In this document: in pieces, positions 1-7,395 of the stretch | How positions within the stretch are numbered: the first letter of the stretch is position 1 | Layout: the number at the start of each line of letters is the position of its first letter | Source: an uncultured Treponema sp. | Lineage (GTDB): Bacteria > Spirochaetota > Spirochaetia > Treponematales > Treponemataceae | DNA: 64,000 bases | Direction: 5' to 3' | Assembly (NCBI GenBank): GCA_949299755.1 | Contig: CASGBA010000008.1 | Location: 18,801-82,800, forward strand | The notes under the pieces: generated by a model | What the model saw: the letters and a program-made list of their open reading frames with translations, nothing else | Told to the model about the DNA's origin: nothing | Database searches by the model: none | Program-made: the position numbers and the translations under genes

Positions 1-146
1 GGGGATGTATTGTCAAGGGTCGCATGGGCGGTTAAACCGGAGTCATTCACGGAGATGATTCCGTCTATCAAAAGCATATTACCCCTATGTGGTATAATAG
101 AAAAAAGATTTTCTTTTCCCTCAAGGGGAAGATTAAGTTTCTTCAC
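1..146 (-). CDS. apeP: ApeP-like dehydratase, N-terminal part (runs off window)
   Basis: Only the first 48 or so codons are inside the window; the gene continues beyond base 1. The reading frame starts at a GTG (144-146) with GGAGAAG about nine bases upstream, inside the end of the ketosynthase gene. The peptide contains Pro-His-Arg-Gly-Asn-Met-Leu-Leu-Ile-Asp, the characteristic start of hot-dog 3-hydroxyacyl-ACP dehydratases of aryl polyene clusters. In E. coli ApeP pairs with ApeI to dehydrate the growing polyene; an ApeI candidate lies upstream in the same operon. The family call rests on this motif plus the gene's place directly after ApeO. An ATG-only search misses this start. Confidence 0.75.
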   Translation of the reverse strand, partial: MKKLNLPLEGKENLFSIIPHRGNMLLIDGIISVNDSGLTAHATLDNTS

Positions 147-147
147 C

Positions 148-1284
148 TTAAATCTTCTCCATAAGCAGCACTGCGTTTGCCCCGCCAAAAGCGAAGGCGG
201 AATTCATCACCGCTTTTAAGTTCCTGGATTCCCCCGGTCTCGCAAAATCTAGTGCAGCCAAATCAGGATCCAGGACACCATCGTTTACATGGGGAGGCAG
301 CATTTGCGGCGGTTCCGAAGCCAGGGTAAGGGCGCAGATTGAAGCGCCGATGGAGCCGGCGGAACCGAGGGTGTGCCCCGTCATCGCCTTGGTACTTGAA
401 ACTTTCACGGAGGAACCGAAAACAGCGTCTACAGCCTTTGCTTCCATGGCGTCATTCACGTCGGTTCCTGTACCGTGAAGATTTATGTAGCCGATGTCCT
501 CCGGCTTTTTCCCTGCCATTGCCAAAGCTTCCTTCATAATAGTGATGACGGCGGTTGCCTCCGGATCAGGACTGGTCATGTTGTAGCCGTCGCTGGATTC
601 GGCGAAGCCGGTGATTGCCACAGGGAAGGGCACAACCTGCTCCCTCGTCACAAAGAAAAGCCCGGCCCCGTCCCCCAGGGTAATGCCGCTGCGGTTCACG
701 CTGAAAGGGTTTGTGGGGACCGGACTGACAGCCGACAGGGCCATGAAACCAGCCGATATGAGGTCGCTGGATAAATCCACACCGCCCACCAGCATGGCAT
801 CCGCCACACCGGATTCAATTAAATCTATGCCCCTGATTATTGTGGATATGCCGGAAGCGCAGGCGGATGCGACACTGAAAACAGGTCCCTTCAAGCCAAG
901 AAGTCCGGCAAGCTTCCCCGCCGGAACATAGGGATTCTGCAAATCCACATTGTACGAACCGAAAGTCCCTTCTTCCAGGTATTTTTTATGTTCCGGTGAC
1001 GCCATCTGACTGTGATAATCGCAGCCGCCCAAGGCCACACCGACCCGGGAGACATCGTATTTTTCCAGGATACGCCTGGCATCGGCTTCCAGCTGTCCGG
1101 CAGCGTTTTCCAGTATCCTGTTGAACAAATCATCACCTTCAAGGCGTACCCTTCCCACAAGGGCACCGACACGGTTCCGGGAAAAATATTTCTGCTCCCC
1201 TTTGAGGATATTCCTCATGGTTTCATCAGCGGTATTGCCCAGGGCGGTAATCATAACAGGCTTTGTCATGAAATATCTTTTCAT
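148..1284 (-). CDS. apeO: Beta-ketoacyl-ACP synthase of aryl polyene cluster (ApeO-like)
   Basis: Condensing enzyme that would extend the polyene chain by decarboxylative condensation with malonyl-ACP in the cytoplasm. The 378-residue protein has the Cys-His-His triad of FabF-type synthases: Cys142 in Ser-Ala-Cys-Ala-Ser-Gly, His270 in Leu-His-Gly-Thr-Gly-Thr, His304 in Thr-Gly-His-Thr-Leu-Gly-Ser-Ala-Gly. I chose the ATG at 1284, preceded by AGGAAGG, over an ATG at 1362 that overlaps the upstream gene by four bases; the extra 26 residues do not resemble the family. ApeO normally works as a heterodimer with the chain-length partner ApeC, and an ApeC candidate lies at 10,726-11,376. Next to last APE gene in the window. 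Confidence 0.9.
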   Translation of the reverse strand: MKRYFMTKPVMITALGNTADETMRNILKGEQKYFSRNRVGALVGRVRLEGDDLFNRILENAAGQLEADARRILEKYDVSRVGVALGGCDYHSQMASPEHKKYLEEGTFGSYNVDLQNPYVPAGKLAGLLGLKGPVFSVASACASGISTIIRGIDLIESGVADAMLVGGVDLSSDLISAGFMALSAVSPVPTNPFSVNRSGITLGDGAGLFFVTREQVVPFPVAITGFAESSDGYNMTSPDPEATAVITIMKEALAMAGKKPEDIGYINLHGTGTDVNDAMEAKAVDAVFGSSVKVSSTKAMTGHTLGSAGSIGASICALTLASEPPQMLPPHVNDGVLDPDLAALDFARPGESRNLKAVMNSAFAFGGANAVLLMEKI

Positions 1285-1358
1285 TAAAACCCTTCCTTCC
1301 GGGCGGATGGGATATCTTTCTTTCCTGGTTTCAGAATCACCTGTGCCTCCCTGTATTT

Positions 1359-1940
1359 TCACTGAAGGATTTCAATATCATACCTATACCCCCGCAGATG
1401 GTTCACAACGCTTATGCTGTTTCCATCCCGCTCCATGCTCCATACAAGGGACGTCCCCTGGTAAACCGACCGGTTCTGTTTGTCGCCGTCTGCCTTGTAC
1501 CGGAACAAAAGCCTGGCTGAACTGATGAGCTTCCCGACTTCAGCATAGTCATAAAAAGCCATCTGCATATCCGCCACAATATATTCAGCCTTGATTTTTG
1601 ATGCCGCCACAAAAGACGATGAAAAAGAAAGCGCCTTCCCGTCCCAGAGGATGGAGCATATTGTTTGCCCTGAAGGCGATATCATGGTGATATCCAGTTT
1701 TTCCTCATCGGCAACAAGGAAGGCTTCGGCCACAAATCCATCGTGACTGCCGAAACTTCCTGTAAGCAGCTGGTGGGATTCCATAGGGACTCCGATAGCG
1801 GAAGGAGGCAAAAGCCCGATTGTGTTTTCATCGGTTATATACACAACCCCGGCGCCGCGGATTGATTTACAGGAAGAGAAAAACACAATAATTAAAATAA
1901 AAACCGGAAAAAAAAGTCTGTACTTAAACATCTTTCCCAC
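1359..1940 (-). CDS. Aryl polyene cluster lipoprotein (DUF3261-like)
   Basis: A 193-residue predicted lipoprotein. The N-terminus has lysine/arginine, a hydrophobic run and a lipobox ending Phe-Phe-Ser-Ser-Cys, so it should be lipidated and anchored on the periplasmic side of a membrane. Length, the leading lipobox and position between the MMPL exporter and the ketosynthase match the DUF3261 lipoprotein found in APE clusters; its molecular role is not established, and placement or export of the finished lipid is the usual guess. Its end overlaps an alternative start of the ketosynthase gene by four bases. There is a 107-base gap to the exporter upstream. Confidence 0.7.
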   Translation of the reverse strand: MGKMFKYRLFFPVFILIIVFFSSCKSIRGAGVVYITDENTIGLLPPSAIGVPMESHQLLTGSFGSHDGFVAEAFLVADEEKLDITMISPSGQTICSILWDGKALSFSSSFVAASKIKAEYIVADMQMAFYDYAEVGKLISSARLLFRYKADGDKQNRSVYQGTSLVWSMERDGNSISVVNHLRGYRYDIEILQ

Positions 1941-2047
1941 AGGTAAGTTTACTTTTTAGAACCGCTATTAGTCAACTCCGGAATAACGGTCCATATAAAA
2001 TACCATATTCCATTGTATACGAACTATGCTTCAGAAGAAAGGGAAAT

Positions 2048-4342
2048 TTACTTTTTCCCGGTATTTTTTGAACAAAGGGCGGTTATGAAGGCGGCGGTTA
2101 TGCCTATGAATACAGTCAACCCGAACGTATGCACCGGCCGGAAAGAGCTGAACACAAGGCTTCCGAAACTCAATGCGGTAGTCAAATATGAAAGGGTGAT
2201 TGCGAGCATAGGTTTTTGACCGGAATTCCCCGCAAAAACCATGTAATCCAAACCCAAGCCAATTACAAGGAGGAGTCCAACGGCAAAAAAGAAATCGACA
2301 GGAAGACCGGCAAATCCGATAGAAGATAAAACCGACAGGATAATAATAACCGGAGAAACAGCCATCTGCAATCCTTTCTTTTTGAATACAAGAATTAAAA
2401 GCAGGATGATTACAATAAAAGCAGCGGTAAGCATTTTCAATATGATTTCCGTAAGCTCATCAAGCTGGAGATTCACATCCCTGCTTTTCTGGAAGTATGT
2501 AACACCTTCACACTTTTCCGCCGCATTTTCCACTTTTCCTGAACCAACACCTCCGAAAACAAGAACCGCCAGATAATATTTTTCTCCAAGACTGCCAATT
2601 ATAATACGATTCATCATATTTGAAAGGCTTGCTGGAATCCCGGAAAAATTGAGTGCAACGAAATCATCTTCCCAGGCAGAACGGGCTTTGTCTGGATTTA
2701 TTCCCAAAACATCGCATTGTTCATACAAAAAAGGAATGAGGGCTTTTGAAATTTCAAAATTCGTTTGTTGGACAGAAGGAGGAGGAATAAACGCTGAAAC
2801 AGAAAGATAGTTGTCTATGACTCCTGCACACCGCAGTTTCTCCAGTTCCAGGGAAAACAGGTATTCTTTCTCCCTGGCATCCTGCTCATTGTTTCCTTCG
2901 ACAATTGCATAGGTTGAGCTCATGAATCCGAGAACCCTTCCGGCGGTTTTTTCGCTTTCCAGAAGTCTGTCACTCATCTGGTATAAATCAAGCACGTTGT
3001 TATGGACTTTAAGATTTCCTGCGGCAAAAATAAAAAAAACAGCTGAAACTACAAAAAGAGGGAAAAGAAAAGACCCGTGTTTTTTTGTTTCCGGAAGCCG
3101 CCATGCAAGCGCCTTTTTTGAAATCATAGACGGTCTTGAAACAAGAGGGAACAACCCCATGACAGTGAGGAAAGAACTTATCAAACCGGCGCAGGAAAAA
3201 AGAGCCACCTGTTTGAGTATTCCATAAGGACTGAAGAGAATCAGAAAATAACAGAGAACCGTGGAAACAAAACTGACAGAAAGATTCTTTGAAAGCTTTT
3301 CCGCCACACAACGACCGTTTTCGCATTCATCCCTTTTTGCGTAAGCCAGATAAAAATGAATGGCATAATCAATGCTGGTTCCTATAAGAGAAGTACCGAA
3401 AATCATAGTGAGAATATGAACATCCGGAAAAAAAATAACGACGGCGGACAAGGCGGACAAAATAGAAAAAAAAGTGCTAAGCAAAAACAATCCGATCACA
3501 TGGATGTTCCTTAGCATCACAAGAAACAAAATGATTATGATAACTATTGACACTGTTGTAATCAAAGTTATTTCTTTCTGGGCACCGGAAGCGCTTTCGT
3601 AACTGTGGAAAGGGAAACCTGAATAACTTATATCCAGGTTCTCCGTCTCTTTTTCCAGGCTGTCTCCGACAGCATATATTTGAGAGACACCTCCCGATGT
3701 ATTTGATATATTCAAAGCCGCTTCCGACAGGGTTCCCTGCAAAAGAATATACCATACGCCGTCATTTTCCACAGCGAGCACGCCTTCCTTAGGCATTACC
3801 GGAGTAATACCGCTGACCTTTTGCAAAAAGTCAGTGAAAATAATATTGTCAACGAAAAAAGGATCATTGTCCAGATTTTCGATGGAATTGAATGTCAGTG
3901 GTGAAAAAATAGAGGCAAGGCTATTCATCTGGAAATCGCCGGGATTTTCCTGAATTTCCTTCACGGCATATTCCGGGAGCATCTGATATCTGTATTTTGA
4001 AAGTATGCCGGAAAATGAATCCATATCCATGGGGATGCTTTCAAGACGCAGGTCCGCAAAAATATTTCCGTCGGACAGCCCTGAATACATTTTTTCGGCG
4101 CATGATTTTGCAGTATTAAAATCCGGGTGCCCGATAAGGATATTCACATCCGCATTTTGTTTGGCAGCGAATTTTTTCTCCGCGGCGCTGACTCCTTCGG
4201 ATATACCGTAGGTAGGAAGCAGCGACATAAAATCCGTAATGACAGATAATCTCCCGGACAACAGTACAATTATAAAACCGGCCGCAAGAATTCCATGGTA
4301 TAATATGAACAATAAGCTAAAAGGAAAATTCTTTTTCTTCAT
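2048..4342 (-). CDS. MMPL/RND-type exporter of aryl polyene cluster
   Basis: A 764-residue inner-membrane transporter of the MMPL branch of the RND superfamily. One N-terminal membrane helix is followed by a large extracytoplasmic domain, a block of about five helices (roughly residues 260-420), a second extracytoplasmic domain, and a final block of helices (about 640-760), the duplicated layout of this family. In APE clusters this protein is taken to move the aryl polyene lipid out of the inner membrane. It starts inside the LolA-like gene (26-base overlap), indicating translational coupling. Substrate assignment is inferred from the cluster. Confidence 0.85.
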   Translation of the reverse strand: MKKKNFPFSLLFILYHGILAAGFIIVLLSGRLSVITDFMSLLPTYGISEGVSAAEKKFAAKQNADVNILIGHPDFNTAKSCAEKMYSGLSDGNIFADLRLESIPMDMDSFSGILSKYRYQMLPEYAVKEIQENPGDFQMNSLASIFSPLTFNSIENLDNDPFFVDNIIFTDFLQKVSGITPVMPKEGVLAVENDGVWYILLQGTLSEAALNISNTSGGVSQIYAVGDSLEKETENLDISYSGFPFHSYESASGAQKEITLITTVSIVIIIILFLVMLRNIHVIGLFLLSTFFSILSALSAVVIFFPDVHILTMIFGTSLIGTSIDYAIHFYLAYAKRDECENGRCVAEKLSKNLSVSFVSTVLCYFLILFSPYGILKQVALFSCAGLISSFLTVMGLFPLVSRPSMISKKALAWRLPETKKHGSFLFPLFVVSAVFFIFAAGNLKVHNNVLDLYQMSDRLLESEKTAGRVLGFMSSTYAIVEGNNEQDAREKEYLFSLELEKLRCAGVIDNYLSVSAFIPPPSVQQTNFEISKALIPFLYEQCDVLGINPDKARSAWEDDFVALNFSGIPASLSNMMNRIIIGSLGEKYYLAVLVFGGVGSGKVENAAEKCEGVTYFQKSRDVNLQLDELTEIILKMLTAAFIVIILLLILVFKKKGLQMAVSPVIIILSVLSSIGFAGLPVDFFFAVGLLLVIGLGLDYMVFAGNSGQKPMLAITLSYLTTALSFGSLVFSSFRPVHTFGLTVFIGITAAFITALCSKNTGKK

Positions 4343-4964
4343 CCGCCGTTAATTTTCTCTGCTCTACATTTTTAAGTTTATATAAAATACTGTCCCCGGA
4401 ATTTTCCCTCATCAACACAGTGTCAATTGAGACTGAACCTCCGATAGTTATAGAATGGACAAAACTTTTTACGTTACTATCCTTTGGGACAAGACCTAAA
4501 AACCATCCTCCACCGCTGGAAACAAAATATAAGTCAAAAACATCCTCAAGCCGGGAAAAATCACCGGCAAATATGCTTTCCAAAGCTTCCGCAATTGAAA
4601 GATAAATTCCGTTGCCGGATACATCCATTGTAATAATCCTGGAACCAACCTGTTGCTTCATGCTGTTTCGTCCCACAATCATTTTTGATGCGTATGGTTT
4701 TTCCGTAATCCAGGCGATACCGGTACCCGGCAACAAAATCATTCTGCCGGAAGACTCCAGTTTTTTGTCCAGGCTTTTTATGGTTTTTATCTGAATATAA
4801 TCAGCGGTCATGGATGAGGTGGAAAAGGAGTTTTTAACGGTTTCAAAACCGCTGTCATCCGCCTGCAACGGATGGCTGTATATACTTTCATCATAAATAT
4901 CAGCGGAAAAAACGGTGGCGGCAAAACAACAAAAAAATAAAACAACCGGAAATATTCTACTCAT
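4317..4964 (-). CDS. LolA-like periplasmic lipid carrier
   Basis: A 215-residue protein with a signal peptide (basic start, hydrophobic run, cleavage near Val-Phe-Ser-Ala) and a body resembling LolA-type outer-membrane lipoprotein carriers; Gly-Arg-Met-Ile-Leu-Leu-Pro-Gly-Thr-Gly is the typical early strand region. In APE clusters such a protein probably shuttles the lipid across the periplasm to the outer membrane. The start overlaps the thioesterase stop as ATGA, and the end overlaps the exporter start, so carrier and exporter would be made together. Confidence 0.75.
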   Translation of the reverse strand: MSRIFPVVLFFCCFAATVFSADIYDESIYSHPLQADDSGFETVKNSFSTSSMTADYIQIKTIKSLDKKLESSGRMILLPGTGIAWITEKPYASKMIVGRNSMKQQVGSRIITMDVSGNGIYLSIAEALESIFAGDFSRLEDVFDLYFVSSGGGWFLGLVPKDSNVKSFVHSITIGGSVSIDTVLMRENSGDSILYKLKNVEQRKLTADEEKEFSF

Positions 4965-5374
4965 AGGCTTCCGATATACTCCTTAAATGCCTCAGTAATA
5001 AAGTCAGGCACAAAACCGGTTGACTTGCCTTCCAAGTCAGTAACCATCTGGCTGCTTTCCCCCTTTGTTGTAATTACACCGGTTCCTTTGTCCATGATTT
5101 CATATTTGAATTTCAAAAGATATTCGTACTCAACCACGGTTATTCTGATAACAGCCCTTTGCCCCGGACTTAAAGGCCGTATATATTTTATTTTGTTCCG
5201 GGTAAGCGGAAGCATATAACCTTTTTTGAAGATGGAATTATAACTTAAATGCATCTTTTCCAAAAGTTCTGACCGAGCCATTTCAAAATAATCAAAATAT
5301 TTTCCGTTCCAGACAACACCCATGGGATCACAGTCGTTAAATTCAACCTTGAATTCTTTTTCCAGACAGAACAT
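4961..5374 (-). CDS. Acyl-CoA/ACP thioesterase, 4-hydroxybenzoyl-CoA type
   Basis: A 137-residue hot-dog thioesterase. The signature Phe-Asn-Asp-Cys-Asp-Pro-Met-Gly-Val-Val-Trp near the N-terminus holds the catalytic Asp of the YbgC/4-hydroxybenzoyl-CoA thioesterase family, followed by Tyr-Phe-Asp-Tyr-Phe-Glu. In APE clusters this enzyme (ApeK position) is thought to hydrolyse or proofread acyl-ACP intermediates. The start at 5374 has TGGAG eight bases upstream and lies one base after the upstream acyltransferase stop; a longer frame to 5515 overlaps that gene and adds residues foreign to the family. Confidence 0.85.
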   Translation of the reverse strand: MFCLEKEFKVEFNDCDPMGVVWNGKYFDYFEMARSELLEKMHLSYNSIFKKGYMLPLTRNKIKYIRPLSPGQRAVIRITVVEYEYLLKFKYEIMDKGTGVITTKGESSQMVTDLEGKSTGFVPDFITEAFKEYIGSL

Positions 5375-5375
5375 A

Positions 5376-6302
5376 TCATTTACTCCAGAAATCATAAAAA
5401 TTATACCACTGATACGGATATTTCTGTACGTGCTTTTCCAAAAAAACGGCATATTTTTTGCAAGAGGATTCTGCGAACGCTTTTCTTGCGGATTTTCCCG
5501 GTTTTTCAAAACCATTCATATTTAGTTCGACATATATTTCATAGCTTTTTTTCAAAGATATATCTCTGGTCCTGACACACACACAAAAAAATGAAGGTGA
5601 CTCAAAAAGCAACGGAAGATAAAATGCCCCGAATGGGAACTGGGCCGGCTCTCCCAGAAAATCCACTTCAATATTCCTGTCTCCTGAACGGTCTCCGGCA
5701 ATAATGACGATGCCTCCATCGTCAAGGGTTGTCTGTATTCTCTCAATACCGTCAATTGACAAATCCCTTACGCTGAGCAAATTCAGCATGGAATCCGGAT
5801 TCAATTTTTTCAGCATGGAATTGAATTTATCCGTCACTTCAAAATCCACAAGACTAAGAACAGGGATTTTCATACCCAGCTTGTTTTTTGAAAGCTCTTC
5901 CGACAATGCACGCATTTCTTCCGCAGAACCAATATGGGAAACAATCAAAAAAACGCCTTTCCCGGATTTAAGGGTGTTGTTCAATTCATCCACACTGTCA
6001 TCACGGAAATGAAGATGACTGTAATTAACCTTGCCAACCCAGCCTTCGCATTTTTCAATCAATGTTATTGAAAAGGCAACAAAACTTTTCCACACGGAAA
6101 GCTTCTTTCCCGTCAGTGACTCAACTTTATCTAAATATTTTCTGATAGCTTTCCGTGCGGTTCCTGCAACAAAAAAATAAATGGCACTTACCGGGAAGGC
6201 AATAAGTATCAAAAGAGCATGGGGGAGAATTTTTATGAGAAAGAGCATTATGCTGAAACCGATATTATTTCCAATATCTCCCGTCTGCTGCCATTTTTTC
6301 AT
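5376..6302 (-). CDS. Lysophospholipid-type acyltransferase of aryl polyene cluster
   Basis: A 308-residue HtrB/LPLAT-type acyltransferase expected to attach the polyene or another acyl group to the lipid anchor at the inner membrane. The H-x4-E catalytic motif is seen in Val-Ser-His-Ile-Gly-Ser-Ala-Glu-Glu, with Ala-Gly-Asp-Arg-Ser-Gly-Asp-Arg as the later substrate-binding block and a hydrophobic N-terminal anchor. It begins in an ATGA overlap with the glycosyltransferase stop (6299-6302), with GAGGA upstream. In E. coli ApeJ the glycosyltransferase and acyltransferase are fused; here they are separate but overlapping genes. Confidence 0.85.
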   Translation of the reverse strand: MKKWQQTGDIGNNIGFSIMLFLIKILPHALLILIAFPVSAIYFFVAGTARKAIRKYLDKVESLTGKKLSVWKSFVAFSITLIEKCEGWVGKVNYSHLHFRDDSVDELNNTLKSGKGVFLIVSHIGSAEEMRALSEELSKNKLGMKIPVLSLVDFEVTDKFNSMLKKLNPDSMLNLLSVRDLSIDGIERIQTTLDDGGIVIIAGDRSGDRNIEVDFLGEPAQFPFGAFYLPLLFESPSFFCVCVRTRDISLKKSYEIYVELNMNGFEKPGKSARKAFAESSCKKYAVFLEKHVQKYPYQWYNFYDFWSK

Positions 6303-7039
6303 CTGTATTTTTTCCTCATCTTTATAAGTGAGGGGATGTGAAAAAGCATTCCGAAACACAACCGGAAAAAAACAAATGTTATACGCACATTATCCCTAAC
6401 CATACGGAAGTTGGAGCTGCCTCCTTCAGGATATGTAACCCGGACACTTTCGGAAACGATGGGAACACGGTTCCAGTACATCTTCACAAGGATTTCAATG
6501 TCGAATCCCATACGGTAATCCCACAACCCGCCGGAAGTAAGCCGGCAGGATTCTCCGACAGGATAAACCCTGAAGCCGCACATAGAATCCTTTATTGCTT
6601 TTTTATTGAATGTCACCAAATGGGTGAAGAAGTTAGCTACACGTCTTCCTTTTACACGGCTTGCAGGAACAGATGCGTCATACTCGGGATAGCCTGCGAC
6701 AAGAAAATCCGGCCTTTCCTTGGAAAGTTCCAGAAACCGCGGAACCCGGCTGATATCGTGCTGTCCGTCAGCATCTAGTTGCAGGACGTGGGTTAACCCG
6801 ATTTCTCCGGCCTTTCTGAATCCGGCGACAACAGCGCCTCCCTTTCCTGTGTTTTTTTCAAGGGTTACCAGGTGGACGAGTTCCGATAACAATGTACAAT
6901 CCCGCAACCACTTTTTATTTTCTCTGTCGCTTGCATCATCCACAAGTATAACAGGCACTCCATAATGCAAAAGTTCTTTTACTTCTTCATATGCCGAGAA
7001 ACCATGGTTGTATACTGGAATCAGGAAACCGTAATTCAT
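6299..7039 (-). CDS. Family 2 glycosyltransferase of aryl polyene cluster
   Basis: A 246-residue GT-A fold glycosyltransferase of family 2, related to dolichyl-phosphate mannose synthases. Motifs visible: Val-Asp-Asp-Ala-Ser (33-37), Gly-Lys-Gly-Gly-Ala (66-70) and the metal-binding Asp-Ala-Asp-Gly-Gln-His-Asp (89-95). It would glycosylate the lipid moiety during assembly of the membrane-bound aryl polyene. It begins four bases inside the dehydratase gene (ATGA) and ends overlapping the acyltransferase start, so it is tightly coupled on both sides. The donor sugar cannot be read from sequence. Confidence 0.85.
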   Translation of the reverse strand: MNYGFLIPVYNHGFSAYEEVKELLHYGVPVILVDDASDRENKKWLRDCTLLSELVHLVTLEKNTGKGGAVVAGFRKAGEIGLTHVLQLDADGQHDISRVPRFLELSKERPDFLVAGYPEYDASVPASRVKGRRVANFFTHLVTFNKKAIKDSMCGFRVYPVGESCRLTSGGLWDYRMGFDIEILVKMYWNRVPIVSESVRVTYPEGGSSNFRMVRDNVRITFVFFRLCFGMLFHIPSLIKMRKKYR

Positions 7040-7395
7040 ATGCTATAATATATAACACCAAAGGAAGCCTTGTCTCCCTTTTTACTTAAAAATGTAAAAC
7101 CAATAACTCCGGACACTGTAAAATCCAGCATTAAATCCATTTCCGTATCCGGCAACACCGGATTCACAAATTTTGTTTTCTTGATTGCCGTAACACTTAC
7201 AGGTTTGGACAGGATTTCTGAGGCGCAACGGGCAACAATATCAATTTCCCCCACTGCCGGTAAAAGGCGGAAGGATTCAAAATGTTCCTTGAAATAAGAA
7301 GAGAAAGCAGGCACGATGAAAGAGAGAATCCATTTTCCACCGGAAGTTTTTTCCCTGCGTAAAAATTTTACAGACTCAAATCCGTTACCGTCCAC
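7036..7395 (-). CDS. apeI: ApeI-like 3-hydroxyacyl-ACP dehydratase
   Basis: A 119-residue hot-dog protein. The true start is almost certainly the GTG at 7393-7395: AAGGAG sits seven bases upstream, overlapping the last codons of the ligase gene; a longer ATG frame would overlap that gene by 92 bases. The core reads Trp-Ile-Leu-Ser-Phe-Ile-Val-Pro-Ala-Phe-Ser-Ser-Tyr-Phe, then Phe-Arg-Leu-Leu-Pro-Ala-Val-Gly-Glu-Ile-Asp, like the 'x-F-x-G-HF...LPGV' block of FabZ-type dehydratases but without the usual catalytic His. In E. coli ApeI dimerises with ApeP, so the partner at the window edge may supply catalysis. Confidence 0.7.
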   Translation of the reverse strand: MDGNGFESVKFLRREKTSGGKWILSFIVPAFSSYFKEHFESFRLLPAVGEIDIVARCASEILSKPVSVTAIKKTKFVNPVLPDTEMDLMLDFTVSGVIGFTFLSKKGDKASFGVIYYSI

